Notes: a model not told the origin generated them from the sequence alone. Positions 43,102 through 51,569 are shown, counted from the stretch's first letter. The stretch is 64,000 nt of DNA from Selenomonas sp. AB3002 (GCF_000702545.1 NZ_JNIO01000008.1:1178001-1242000); one strand, 5' to 3'. Program-made: numbers and translations.

Positions 43102-44264
43102 ATTCCCATCTCCATCTTCAGTCGGAATTCCACCAGGCCTTCCTTCTGCCGGGATTCTTCCAGCACAGGCACAGCAGAGAAAAAATCCCTATCCCGTTCA
43201 AAAGCCTCCAGGAACTCCCCCAGAGCACTGTAATCCACAGCCTCCCCCCTGAGGTGCAAAATCTTTTCCTCCGTGCAATCCACCTCTGTCAGCCAGGCAC
43301 CTTCCACGGTGACTGTACCCAGGTGGATAAGCAGGCTGTCCAAAGGGCGGGACTTTTCCGTAAGCCGCCCCAGGCACGCTTCCTTCACCTCTGCCGCCGC
43401 AATCATCTTCCTGTCAGCTTCCATCGCCTGCCGGGCAGGCTCAAGCTCTGCCAGCTGCCTCCCTGCCTCCTCTGCTGCCCGGGAAGTCAGAAAAAACTCT
43501 CCCAGGTCAAGGCTCAGACAGAGGATCAGTAAAACTCCCGTCAAAATTGCCGCTGCCCTGCCTATGCCCTCATAGTTCCAGCCATTGACCTCCCCCTTAT
43601 CTTCCAAAAGATTCTCCGGCCAGCCCTGACGTCCCAGTCCTGCCAGGGCAGCCGCGGCAAAAAGAGGTCGGCGTTCATGCTCCTCTGCGCCCCCGGCCTC
43701 AGCCGCCGGACTTATCTCTGCCTCCCCTATCTGCCAGCCACAGCTTCCGGACTGGCACTCAAGCAAAACAGGCGTCTCCGGGTAAAGACCGGCCAGGGGA
43801 CAGCCCCTTCTCCCAAAGGCATCCTCCAGCATGCTGATTTTTTCCCTCTCAAGGGCCAGCGCCTCTACCATATCTGTCCTGTCAGGCAAAGGCAGCGATA
43901 TGCACTTCACCATTTCCGGCGACAGGCCGCAATCCTGCAAAAACCTGTCCATTTCCCAATAGGCAGCAGTGCGCTGCTCAGGAAGGGGAATGGCCGTCGA
44001 AATAGGAAACAAGTGACAGAGGAAACACTTTTCAGGCAGGCAGAGAGCCAGGGGCAGATCCTGCCAGCCCTCCCTGGTGAGCCGCTGGGCTGTGCGCTCC
44101 GCCAGCAGCTCTGCCAGCTCTGAAAAATCCTCCGGCCTCTGCCATTTTTCCTCAGCCTGCCTTCCTATGCGCCAGGCACCATCTTCCTGCCGCAATTCCA
44201 GGAAAGAGATCTCCTCCTCTCCGCCATAAACACCCAAATATGTGCCGCCCCGGGCATAAACCAT
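43098..44264 (-). CDS. PilM/PilN-like (GspL-like) fused assembly protein
   Basis: 388 residues if the ATG at 44264 is used; the frame is open to 44468 but that part overlaps the previous gene. The N-terminal 230 residues resemble a degraded actin-like PilM (GTYLGVYGGEEEISFLEL, then EKCFLCHLFPIS). A membrane helix follows (ILTGVLLILCLSLDLGEFFL), then a coiled coil and a PilN-like domain (SLLIHLGTVTVEGAWLTEV). This is the GspL-like arrangement of PilM and PilN in one chain. A TTG at 44282 is another possible start. Confidence 0.7.
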   Translation of the reverse strand: MVYARGGTYLGVYGGEEEISFLELRQEDGAWRIGRQAEEKWQRPEDFSELAELLAERTAQRLTREGWQDLPLALCLPEKCFLCHLFPISTAIPLPEQRTAAYWEMDRFLQDCGLSPEMVKCISLPLPDRTDMVEALALEREKISMLEDAFGRRGCPLAGLYPETPVLLECQSGSCGWQIGEAEISPAAEAGGAEEHERRPLFAAAALAGLGRQGWPENLLEDKGEVNGWNYEGIGRAAAILTGVLLILCLSLDLGEFFLTSRAAEEAGRQLAELEPARQAMEADRKMIAAAEVKEACLGRLTEKSRPLDSLLIHLGTVTVEGAWLTEVDCTEEKILHLRGEAVDYSALGEFLEAFERDRDFFSAVPVLEESRQKEGLVEFRLKMEMGI

Positions 44265-44307
44265 GTCTTTCAGCCCTGACAAGGCTCGCCCGGCCTTCTC
44301 CTGCCAC

Positions 44308-44763
44308 TCATTCTTCCACTGATCTCCAGCCCCGCCAAACACAGCTCTCCTCCTTTCTGTGCAGCCAGCCGCACACAAGTTTCCCCTTGCTCCACTTCTC
44401 CTTTTCCCCGGGCTCTGCCCAGGCCTTGAGGAAAATATCTTCCCCTTCTTCTCCTTGTGTGCAGGCAATATGCCTGAGGCTCACTGTCACCTGAATGCCC
44501 TGGTCACTGTACTCTCCTCCATAAGGCTGCCACTTCCCCTTGGGCAGGCCGTCCACGGCAGCAGGGCAGCGCTCTATCTCACTGGCCAGCATTTCCACCC
44601 GGCCCTCTGCTGCCAGACGCAGCCTTGATTCCTGTATGAACTCCTCACTGCCCCTGGTGCCGTACTCCACTGCCGCATGCAGCCCCATAGCCAGCCAGAG
44701 CACCGCCGTCATGGCGCAAATAGCCAACAGTGCAGCCGCCCCTCTTTCTCCCTCATTTGCCAT
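44308..44763 (-). CDS. PilX/GspK-like minor pseudopilin
   Basis: 151 residues from the ATG at 44763. The prepilin signal GERG|AAALLAICAMTAVLWLAM is followed by a helix and a small globular part with a Cys pair. Residue 5 after the cleavage site is Leu and not Glu, as is normal for GspK. It would sit at the tip of the pseudopilus. It overlaps the previous gene by 11 nt. Confidence 0.65.
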   Translation of the reverse strand: MANEGERGAAALLAICAMTAVLWLAMGLHAAVEYGTRGSEEFIQESRLRLAAEGRVEMLASEIERCPAAVDGLPKGKWQPYGGEYSDQGIQVTVSLRHIACTQGEEGEDIFLKAWAEPGEKEKWSKGKLVCGWLHRKEESCVWRGWRSVEE

Positions 44764-45286
44764 GCTCTTTCTCCCCTTTTTCAGGAGGGATATAAACTTC
44801 TGTGGTGAGCCTGTACGGCGAAGTGCCTGCCATCGTGCTCTGCCCTTCCAGCCAGATCCTGTACAGCCCAGGCCTGCCGATGCTGTCCACCTCCTCGAAA
44901 CCGAAGGCGCTGATGTTGACCATGGCCCAGGCATGATTTCCTGTCATGGGCAGCGCAGCCCTGTTTTCCACCAGTTTGCGCACGCCCTTGCTGTCACGGT
45001 TCACGAAATACTGCCTGACCACATCTTTTCCGGAATATATTTTGATGGACTCAGGATAACTGCCCTTGCTGATGGAAGTTGCCATCAAGCAGTCATCCAC
45101 CACTCTCACAAAGGCCAGCTGCACTTCCTGCTGTACTTCCTCCTGTGCTCTCAGCAACAGATAATTTTTCGCAGCCGTAGTCACCCCCAGGGCAGCTCCC
45201 GCCAGAATAAGCGCCAAAACCGGCAGGGCCAGCAAAAGCTCCAAAGCTGCTATCCCCGCCTCCCCTGTCCTATTCTCCGGCCCCAT
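44753..45286 (-). CDS. PilW/GspJ-like minor pseudopilin
   Basis: 177 residues. The prepilin signal is GEAG|IAALELLLALPVLALILAG with Glu5 in place. The rest is a mixed globular domain (YRIWLEGQSTMAG near the end). Overlaps both neighbours (17 nt upstream, 11 nt downstream). Confidence 0.7.
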   Translation of the reverse strand: MGPENRTGEAGIAALELLLALPVLALILAGAALGVTTAAKNYLLLRAQEEVQQEVQLAFVRVVDDCLMATSISKGSYPESIKIYSGKDVVRQYFVNRDSKGVRKLVENRAALPMTGNHAWAMVNISAFGFEEVDSIGRPGLYRIWLEGQSTMAGTSPYRLTTEVYIPPEKGEKEHGK

Positions 45287-45683
45287 GCCTCACCACTTCC
45301 CGTTCCAAATCCAGCTGCCCTCTGGCGGCCCTGCCCTGCCACTTGACCTGCACTGAAACCCTGTACGCCGCGGGATTTCCCTCAATGCCACCTTCACTGC
45401 CTATATTTGTCTCCACAGCGTAGTCGATACCGCCCTCCTGCAAATCCTCTGCCCGACCCTGCCAGGGATAGCTTCCGGGGGCCAGTCCTCTGGCAGCCGC
45501 CTCTGCCTGCGTGGCAGCAAACTGGGTGCGGGCCAGGAAAACAGCCCTCACCCGGCAGCCATCTGCCACCCGCAGCTCCATGCTCCTGGCATAGATGGCA
45601 AAACAGGACGCCATGACCAAAAGGGCCAGCCCGGCAACAAGCACCTCCAGAAAGAAGAACCCTCGTTCCCTATCCACCCGCAT
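45270..45683 (-). CDS. PilV/GspI-like minor pseudopilin
   Basis: 137 residues from the ATG at 45683, which has GAGAGG 4 nt upstream. Prepilin signal RERG|FFFLEVLVAGLALLVMA with Glu5. Overlaps the FimT-like gene by 14 nt. Confidence 0.72.
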   Translation of the reverse strand: MRVDRERGFFFLEVLVAGLALLVMASCFAIYARSMELRVADGCRVRAVFLARTQFAATQAEAAARGLAPGSYPWQGRAEDLQEGGIDYAVETNIGSEGGIEGNPAAYRVSVQVKWQGRAARGQLDLEREVVRHGAGE

Positions 45684-46173
45684 CAATCCTCTCCAGCCTG
45701 AACCTGCCAGCGTTATCCAGCACCAGCTTGCAGCCAATCCCCTCGCCTCCGGAAGAAAAGACCTTGATGGTGACATTGGGATAGACATTGCCGTTGGCAT
45801 TGAAGAAAATCATCTGGTCCCTGCCATCCCAGCTGTCGTTGAACTTCAGCCGCACAGTGGCAAGGCAGCTGTGGCGCTTGACCTCATCCCTGCTCCGATA
45901 GACACGATACCCCGTCCCCGTCAAGAGGATATACGGGCGGGTGGAGGCAATGGCCGTGCTGCCGTCCGCAGCCAGATTCTGCGCAGCTGTACGGGCCAGC
46001 ACCTGCTCATAGCGAAGCTCACTGAGCAGCAGCTCCGCCTCGTACCTGACCGCACTGTACTTATAGATGCGCAAGGCATTGGGCATAGCCCAGCGTGCTG
46101 CCAGCCCCAATACTGCCAGCAGGAGCAGCAGTTCCAGCGCTGCCATGCCTCTTTCCCCTGCTCTGTTCATCAT
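45670..46173 (-). CDS. FimT/GspH-like pseudopilin
   Basis: 167 residues from the ATG at 46173, which overlaps the pilD stop (ATGA). Prepilin signal GERG|MAALELLLLLAVLGLAA with Glu5; the C-terminal half is the beta-rich GspH domain (RPYILLTGTGYRVY, then CKLVLDNAGRFRLERI). Confidence 0.75.
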   Translation of the reverse strand: MMNRAGERGMAALELLLLLAVLGLAARWAMPNALRIYKYSAVRYEAELLLSELRYEQVLARTAAQNLAADGSTAIASTRPYILLTGTGYRVYRSRDEVKRHSCLATVRLKFNDSWDGRDQMIFFNANGNVYPNVTIKVFSSGGEGIGCKLVLDNAGRFRLERIDAGG

Positions 46174-46757
46174 AATATCATTTCCCAATAGCACTGCCAG
46201 ATAATATCACCAAAAAGGTAGGCAGCATAAGCCCCCAGGGAAAGAAAGGGACCAAAGGGCAAAGCCTCCCCGCTTTTCCAGCCCCGCAGAAGCAGGAAAA
46301 CCGCCAGGCACCCTCCCATCAGCACAGCCAGGGCCATTGCCACCGCCACGCCCCGAAGTCCCAGCCAGAGCCCCAGCACCGCTGCAAACTTCACATCCCC
46401 AAGGCCAAGGCCGCCCCGGCTCAGCCAGCGCAGCCCCCAGAAAAGCCCGCCTGCCGCCGCTGCTGCCGCCAAGGCCTCAGTCACGCCATGGGGCAGCACC
46501 CCGAAAACTTCCAATCCCAAACCCGCTGCCCCCAAGGGCAGCAAAAGCCGGTCATACAAAAAGCCATAGCAGCTGTCCAGTACAGCCAGCAGAACCAAAA
46601 GCACAGCAAAAAGACTCCCTGCTGCTCTCATCTTCCCCTCTGGCAAAAACAGCAGCCAGGGCAGACACAGACAAGATAAAAGGAGAATTGCCGGGCAGTG
46701 CCTCCTCAACAACCGCACATCAAGGGGCTGATAAAAACCTATCCTCAGGCCTTTCAT
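46170..46757 (-). CDS. pilD: Prepilin peptidase (A24 family), without methylase domain
   Basis: 195 residues with six or seven membrane helices. The two catalytic Asp are in LLAVLDSCYGFLYD and in GLGLGDVKFAAVLGLWLG. The N-terminal methyltransferase domain of full-size PilD is absent, so it may cut prepilins without N-methylating them. It sits between the pilin gene and the minor pseudopilin genes, whose products it should process. Confidence 0.9.
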   Translation of the reverse strand: MKGLRIGFYQPLDVRLLRRHCPAILLLSCLCLPWLLFLPEGKMRAAGSLFAVLLVLLAVLDSCYGFLYDRLLLPLGAAGLGLEVFGVLPHGVTEALAAAAAAGGLFWGLRWLSRGGLGLGDVKFAAVLGLWLGLRGVAVAMALAVLMGGCLAVFLLLRGWKSGEALPFGPFLSLGAYAAYLFGDIIWQCYWEMIL

Positions 46758-46760
46758 CCT

Positions 46761-47243
46761 TCACTTCCCGTTGCCGAAATCATAAACCGTATTCTCCCCC
46801 AGATGCGCCTGCATCCTCTCACTTTTCTCCTTGGAAATGCTGTACGCCGTTCCGGGAACATCCGTCACTGCTCCTTTGACATTGCATTTTCCCGTGGGAG
46901 GCTTTATATTTTGATAATCCTCAAGATAATCTTTGAGATTGTCCATGGTGTCAGGCTCTTTGCCCTTGTCAATGCTGTAAAGGGCAATGGCAGTATCTAT
47001 GGCAGACAGGTCGGCCTTGATCTTGGTCGTGTTGGCAGTGGCCAGAGCCGCATTGAAGCGGGGAACTGCCACCGTGGCCATGGTACCTACAATAAGGACG
47101 GCAATCAGCACTGCCAGCATACTGAAGCCCTGCTGCCGTTCTCCCCCACCAGCCTCCTTCCTTGCTGTGCTCCGGCGCATGATGCCGCAATCTCTCTTCA
47201 GTCTTCGATAAGCATCTCTTAGCTTTGCCTTTGTTGTCTCCAT
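46761..47243 (-). CDS. GspG/PilA-like major pseudopilin with Ala at position 5
   Basis: 160 residues from the ATG at 47243 (an ATG at codon 22 is an alternative). A long basic leader ends in RQQG|FSMLAVLIAVLIVGTMATVAVPRF, a class III prepilin signal. The residue at position 5 is Ala where Glu is nearly always found. The C-terminal domain is GspG-like (TKIKADLSAIDTAIALYSIDK). First gene of an eight-gene operon that lacks the assembly ATPase and platform protein. Confidence 0.8.
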   Translation of the reverse strand: METTKAKLRDAYRRLKRDCGIMRRSTARKEAGGGERQQGFSMLAVLIAVLIVGTMATVAVPRFNAALATANTTKIKADLSAIDTAIALYSIDKGKEPDTMDNLKDYLEDYQNIKPPTGKCNVKGAVTDVPGTAYSISKEKSERMQAHLGENTVYDFGNGK

Positions 47244-47279
47244 CTTTGCCCTGCACACTCCTTCCTCCACCTCTCACGT

Positions 47280-47326
47280 AAAAAAATGCACCGAAAAGGC
47301 AGGTTCAACATCTGTCCTCTCGGCGC
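47280..47326 (-). terminator. Terminator or attenuator just upstream of the pilin gene
   Basis: GCACCGA (47288-47294) pairs with TCGGCGC (47320-47326), including one G-T pair, and an inner stem extends it. Seven T follow on the minus strand. It lies 37 bp before the pilin ATG and 60 bp after the tRNA terminator. Confidence 0.75.
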
Positions 47327-47384
47327 ACATATTCTAGATTAAATGTCCATTTCCTCCTGAAAAAAGGAAATTGTTTCTTGTACG

Positions 47385-47413
47385 ACAAAAAAGCCCCCCT
47401 TACGGGAGGCTTT
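47385..47413 (-). terminator. Terminator of the tRNA cluster
   Basis: AAGCCCCCC (47391-47399) pairs with GGGAGGCTT (47404-47412) with one mismatch. TTTTTT follows on the minus strand, directly after tRNA-Cys. Confidence 0.85.
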
Positions 47414-47422
47414 GCACTCACT

Positions 47423-47496
47423 TGGAGGCGACACCCAGAATCGAACTGGGGATAAAGGTTTTGCAGACCTCGGCCTTACCACTTGGCTATGTCGCC
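47423..47496 (-). tRNA. tRNA-Cys (GCA)
   Basis: A full cloverleaf with 7-bp acceptor stem (GGCGACA/TGTCGCC), anticodon loop with GCA, a T arm containing GTTCGATTC and an encoded CCA end. Last of three tandem tRNAs. Confidence 0.97.
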
Positions 47497-47500
47497 GGTA

Positions 47501-47575
47501 TGGAGCGGAAAACGAGGCTCGAACTCGCGACCCCCACCTTGGCAAGGTGGTGCTCTACCACTGAGCTATTTCCGC
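47501..47575 (-). tRNA. tRNA-Gly (GCC)
   Basis: A complete cloverleaf starting GCGGAAA with anticodon GCC, T arm with GTTCGAGCC, and encoded CCA. Four bases separate it from tRNA-Cys. Confidence 0.97.
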
Positions 47576-47580
47576 AATAG

Positions 47581-47657
47581 TGGCGACCCCAAGGAGACTT
47601 GAACTCCTGACCTCCGCCGTGACAGGGCGGCGTTCTAACCAACTAAACTATGGGGCC
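47581..47657 (-). tRNA. tRNA-Asp (GTC)
   Basis: A complete cloverleaf starting GGCCCCA with anticodon GTC, T arm with GTTCAAGTC, and encoded CCA. First of the three in transcription order. Confidence 0.97.
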
Positions 47658-47772
47658 GTTCCAACTTTCTTGTCGCTTTCGTTCAGCGACATGTATTATT
47701 ATACGCAGATGGTTATCTGCTGTCAACACCTTTTTTTACTTTTTTTGAAAAAATTTCAGAAGCAGCCAAACC

Positions 47773-48402
47773 TCAAGCCTTGGCCCCCTTATTCAGGTGG
47801 AACTGCACCCGGTTCATGACCATTTCCAGGGCCACCTTGTTCTCCCCGCCCTCGGGGATGATGATGTCAGCATAACGCTTGGAAGGCTCCACAAAAGCCT
47901 CGTGCATGGGCTTCACAGTCTCAAGATACTGCCGGATAATGCCGTCCAGCTGACGGCCCCGCTCCCGCACGTCGCGCATGATGCGGCGCAGGATCCTTAC
48001 ATCGGCGTCAGCATCCACGAAGAGCTTGATGTCCATAAGCTGCCGCAGGCACTTTTCATGGAAGGTCATGATGCCCTCCACCACGATGACCCGGGAGGGC
48101 TTCACGGTGATGGTCTTGTCGCTGCGGTCGTTGATGGAATAGTCATAGACGGGACACTCGACAGCCTCCCCATTCTTGAGGGCGGTCAGATGCTCCAGCA
48201 TGAGCTCCGTATCAAAGGCGTCCGGATGGTCGAAGTTCAGCCTGGCCCGTTCGGCGGGAGGCATATCGTGATGAGCCCGGTAGTAATTGTCGTGGTAAAT
48301 CACCGTCACTTGGTCACCAAAATTCTCCACCAGCTTCCTGGTGATGGTAGTCTTCCCGCTGCCTGTGCCGCCTGCAATGCCAATGACGATTATCTTTCCC
48401 AT
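47773..48402 (-). CDS. udk: Uridine kinase
   Basis: 209 residues. Walker A is GIAGGTGSGKTTITRKL, and IYHDNYYRAHHDMPPAERARLNFDHPDAFD is the uridine/cytidine kinase region (shown here in part as family-typical HDNYY and FDHPDA). It phosphorylates uridine and cytidine for salvage. The ATG at 48402 has GGAGG 12 nt upstream; a GTG at 48411 is closer to it but too close. Confidence 0.95.
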   Translation of the reverse strand: MGKIIVIGIAGGTGSGKTTITRKLVENFGDQVTVIYHDNYYRAHHDMPPAERARLNFDHPDAFDTELMLEHLTALKNGEAVECPVYDYSINDRSDKTITVKPSRVIVVEGIMTFHEKCLRQLMDIKLFVDADADVRILRRIMRDVRERGRQLDGIIRQYLETVKPMHEAFVEPSKRYADIIIPEGGENKVALEMVMNRVQFHLNKGAKA

Positions 48403-48457
48403 GGAACTCACATACCTCCAAATTATTGAAACGCAAAAACTATTTCTATATATGATA

Positions 48458-48487
48458 TAAAGAAACCGCCCTCTTGTAAAGGGCGGT
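48458..48487 (-). terminator. Terminator between the aminotransferase and udk
   Basis: ACCGCCCT (48465-48472) pairs with AGGGCGGT (48480-48487). TTCTTT follows on the minus strand. A second hairpin, ATTTTGCC/GGCAAAAT (48526-48544), lies a little upstream and may help. Confidence 0.8.
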
Positions 48488-48587
48488 ACAGAAAACAGTT
48501 ATATTATCATAACACCATTGTTCAAATTTTGCCGTAGGCAAAATCTTCCAATCAGTGTTTCAACAAGGAAGAACAAGTTCTTACTCG

Positions 48588-49775
48588 TTATTTTTTATAC
48601 TCCTCTGCCAGCTTCTTGAAGAGCGGCAAGGAGCGGCGGATGGTGTCGGTCTTGATGCAGTAGGCGGCGCGGAAGTAGCCGGGGCAGCCGAAGTCCGTGC
48701 CCGGCACCAGCAGCAGGCCGTACTTCCTGGCCCTTTCGCAGAAGGCGTAATCGTCCTCTTCCAGCGCCTTGGGGAAGAGGTAGAAAGCCCCCTGGGGCTT
48801 GACGCAGGTAAAGCCTGCGTCGATAAGGCCCTGGTAGAGCATCTGCCCATTCTCGCGGTAGGTGCTGATATCAGAGGGACGTCCGGCACAGCGGGCAATG
48901 ACCAGCTGCCAGAGGGAGGGCGCATTCACATGGGTCAGGACGCGGGCCGCACCTGCAATGGCACCATAGACCTGCTGGAAGTCTGCCACCGTGTCCGGCA
49001 CCATGATATAGCCTATGCGCTCACCAGGCAGGGAGAAGGACTTGCTGTAGGAGTAGCAGACCAGAGTATTTTCATAGAACTTCGGGATATAAGGCACCGT
49101 GAAGCCCTCATAGGCAATCTCCCTGTACGGCTCGTCAGCGATCAGGAAGATGGGATGTCCGTATTCTTTTTCCTTGCCCCTGAGCACCTCAGCCAGCTTC
49201 TTGATGGTTTCTTCGGAATACACCGCCCCGCTGGGGTTGTTGGGAGAGTTCACGATGACGGCCTTGGTGTGGGGCGTGAGGCATTTTTCCATGGCCTCAA
49301 AATCAATCTGGAAGTCCTCCGTCTTGGCAGGCACCACTACCAGCCTGCCACCCACGGACTCCACGAAGCAGCGGTACTCCGGGAAGAAGGGAGCAAAGGT
49401 CAGGAACTCATCCTCTGCCTCACAGAGTGCCTTGAAGCAGATGGTGCAGGCAGCGGCGGCACCAGCGGTCATGAAGAGATTCTGCTCGCTGATTTCCATG
49501 CCGAAACGCTCATTGATGCTTTTGGCGATGGCCCTGCGGGCAGCAGGTGCACCGGGAGCTATAGTATATCCATGTACGGCGCTGGGCTCCATGGTCTGGA
49601 GGATATCCACCGCCGCCTCTTTGATATATTCCGGCGTGGGCACATTGGGGTTGCCCAGACTGAAGTCAAAGACTTTGTCCTCCCCCTCTGCCGCCGCCAG
49701 CTTGCGGCCGTATTCAAAGACATCCCTGATGGTGGATTTCCTGGTGCCTAGCTCATACATCTTCTGGTCTACCAT
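48588..49775 (-). CDS. PLP-dependent aminotransferase (class I/II)
   Basis: 395 residues of fold type I. NSPNNPSGAVY carries the conserved Asn, IADEPYREI the PLP-binding Asp and Tyr, and SYSKSFSLPGERIGY the Schiff-base Lys with the phosphate Arg. It is close to aspartate/aromatic-type aminotransferases, but substrate choice cannot be read. Stand-alone gene between ahbB and udk. Confidence 0.9.
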   Translation of the reverse strand: MVDQKMYELGTRKSTIRDVFEYGRKLAAAEGEDKVFDFSLGNPNVPTPEYIKEAAVDILQTMEPSAVHGYTIAPGAPAARRAIAKSINERFGMEISEQNLFMTAGAAAACTICFKALCEAEDEFLTFAPFFPEYRCFVESVGGRLVVVPAKTEDFQIDFEAMEKCLTPHTKAVIVNSPNNPSGAVYSEETIKKLAEVLRGKEKEYGHPIFLIADEPYREIAYEGFTVPYIPKFYENTLVCYSYSKSFSLPGERIGYIMVPDTVADFQQVYGAIAGAARVLTHVNAPSLWQLVIARCAGRPSDISTYRENGQMLYQGLIDAGFTCVKPQGAFYLFPKALEEDDYAFCERARKYGLLLVPGTDFGCPGYFRAAYCIKTDTIRRSLPLFKKLAEEYKK

Positions 49776-49853
49776 AAGTACATCTCCCTACAATATAAAC
49801 AAATATCTTTATCCGATACAACACGCTTTACATTTTAACATATACCCTTGCAA

Positions 49854-49883
49854 AATAAAAGACCCTCCATATCGGAGAGTCCT
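49854..49883 (-). terminator. Terminator of the ahbAB unit
   Basis: GACCCTCC (49861-49868) pairs with GGAGAGTC (49874-49881) with one mismatch. TTTTATTTT follows on the minus strand. Confidence 0.8.
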
Positions 49884-49888
49884 TCTTC

Positions 49889-50371
49889 TCACTCGCAAAA
49901 GTATTTCATGCTGGTCTTTTTCCACTCGTGCTTGCTGTAGAGCATGATGCGCTCCGTGACACCTGCAGCCTCTCCCAGCTCACTGGCAATGGCCTCGCAC
50001 TCTTCCCGGCTGTGACCGTGGATCATGGTGTAGAGATTATAGGGCCAGCCAGGAGCCGTCGTGCGGTCATAGCAGTGAGTCACCGCCGGGTGACGGGCCA
50101 TTTCCTGAGCTATGGTGTCAAGTTCCTCCTGTGGCACCACCCAGGCTGCCAGCACATTGGCCTTGAAACCAACTTCACGATGGCGGAGCACCGCCCCCAT
50201 CTTGCGGATTTTCTTGTCTTCCTCCAGAGCCTTTACCCGCTCCAGGAAAAGGTCCTCGGAAATGCCTATGCCTTCTGCCAGCACCTTGTAGGGTTCCGCC
50301 ACCAGAGGGAACTCCCCCTGCAGCGCCCGGATCACCTTTTTGTCAAGCTCGCTTACCCCTGCTGCTTCCAC
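49889..50371 (-). CDS. ahbB: Siroheme decarboxylase subunit AhbB
   Basis: 160 residues of the Lrp/AsnC-like AhbA/AhbB/NirD family. An N-terminal winged-helix part (ELDKKVIRALQGEFPLVAEPY) is followed by the ferredoxin-like domain with THCYDRTTAPGWPYNLYTMIHG, typical of AhbB. With AhbA it removes two carboxyl groups from siroheme to give didecarboxysiroheme in the alternative heme route. It starts with a GTG 30 bp after ahbA. The later genes ahbC and ahbD are not in the window. Confidence 0.9.
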   Translation of the reverse strand: MEAAGVSELDKKVIRALQGEFPLVAEPYKVLAEGIGISEDLFLERVKALEEDKKIRKMGAVLRHREVGFKANVLAAWVVPQEELDTIAQEMARHPAVTHCYDRTTAPGWPYNLYTMIHGHSREECEAIASELGEAAGVTERIMLYSKHEWKKTSMKYFCE

Positions 50372-50401
50372 CTGATGTCACCGCTTTCTGCTGCCTTATC
50401 C

Positions 50402-50857
50402 TTACTGTAATTTGAACTGCACATTTATCTTGTATTTCTTATGAGCCTTGAGGTTCAGCACATCCTCCACGCCAGGCAGGGTCCTGACCTGGGCAATGAT
50501 GCTCTTTTCCTGCTGCTCATTGGGCGTGAGCAGGGTAAACCAGAGATTGTACCTGCCCTCCCGCTCATAGTTGTGGGTGGCACCGGGGTAGCCGTTGATG
50601 GCATCTGCCACCTCCGGAATATGCTCCGGCGCTACCCTGAGGGCCACCAAAGTCCCATGATAGCCCAGCTTATTGGAATCAAAGAATGTGCCTATGCGGC
50701 GCAGATACCCCTCCCGCTTCAGCTCCTGCACCCGCTGGAGCACCACGCTTTCCTCCGTGCCCAGCTCCTCTGCCAGTCTGGCAAAGGGACGGCTGCAAAC
50801 GGGCAGGTGTCCCTGCAAGAGATTCAACAGCTCCTTGTCAAAGGCCGTCAGCTCCAT
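50402..50857 (-). CDS. ahbA: Siroheme decarboxylase subunit AhbA
   Basis: 151 residues from the ATG at 50857, with GGGGAG upstream. Layout as AhbB: winged helix (FDKELLNLLQGHLPVCSRPF), then YPGATHNYEREGRYNLWFTL in the C-terminal domain. It pairs with AhbB as the two-subunit siroheme decarboxylase. Confidence 0.9.
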   Translation of the reverse strand: MELTAFDKELLNLLQGHLPVCSRPFARLAEELGTEESVVLQRVQELKREGYLRRIGTFFDSNKLGYHGTLVALRVAPEHIPEVADAINGYPGATHNYEREGRYNLWFTLLTPNEQQEKSIIAQVRTLPGVEDVLNLKAHKKYKINVQFKLQ

Positions 50858-50925
50858 TATCTTCTCCCCTCCCCGATACACAATCCCCTGCGGAAACTAT
50901 GAATCCGATTCATTTTTCTTTATTC

Positions 50926-51555
50926 TTATTCTACCAAAATCGAACCGATTACGTCAAGCAAATCTGAACGCCCTTCATTTTTCAAAGAGGAATAGGGCAA
51001 CACGGAAAGTTCCGCCACTCCCAGGCTGCGCTTGATGAGGGCAATCTGCTTCTGTCTGACATTCTTGCCAATCTTGTCCGCCTTGGTGGCCACAATCAGC
51101 ACGGGGATGTTGTTTTCCACCAGCCACTTGAACATGTCCACATCAGAGGCCATGGGCTCGTGGCGGATGTCGATGAGCTGGCACACGAACTGCAGATTCT
51201 CAGAGGTCAGCAGGTATTCTTCGATGAACTTCGACCAAAGCTTCCTCTTTTCCTTCCCGGTCTTGGCATAACCGTAGCCGGGCAGGTCCACCAGATAGAA
51301 GGACTTCCTCTCCTCAGCCCCCTCAACCTTGGCTCCCAGCTCATAGAAATTGATGGTCTGGGTCTTGCCAGGCTGGGAAGAAACCCTCGCCAGTCCCTTG
51401 ACTCTGGTGAGGGAGTTGATGAGAGAAGACTTGCCTACGTTGGAGCGGCCGATGAAGACCACCTCCGGCAAATTGCCCTCCGGATACTGTTCCCGCTTCA
51501 CCGCCGAAGCAATGTACCTGCCCTGGGTGATAACCACGCTCTCCTTCTCTGCCAT
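50926..51555 (-). CDS. engB: Ribosome biogenesis GTPase EngB (YsxC)
   Basis: 209 residues. G1 is GRSNVGKSS, the G2 region SSQPGKTQTINFY, G3 DLPGYGYAK and G4 TKADKIG. It acts in 50S subunit maturation. It follows lon, the order seen in Bacillus and relatives, with a terminator between the two. Confidence 0.96.
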   Translation of the reverse strand: MAEKESVVITQGRYIASAVKREQYPEGNLPEVVFIGRSNVGKSSLINSLTRVKGLARVSSQPGKTQTINFYELGAKVEGAEERKSFYLVDLPGYGYAKTGKEKRKLWSKFIEEYLLTSENLQFVCQLIDIRHEPMASDVDMFKWLVENNIPVLIVATKADKIGKNVRQKQIALIKRSLGVAELSVLPYSSLKNEGRSDLLDVIGSILVE

Positions 51556-51569
51556 GATATCGCTCCTTT

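Noticed and set aside
44264-44468. Upstream extension of the PilMN-like gene
   Set aside because: It overlaps the previous pseudopilin gene by 160 nt and its translation (Arg/Ser/Gly-rich) looks non-coding.
47423-47657. Tandem similar units that could suggest a repeat array
   Set aside because: They are three different tRNA genes with clear cloverleaves. No CRISPR-like array was seen anywhere in the window.
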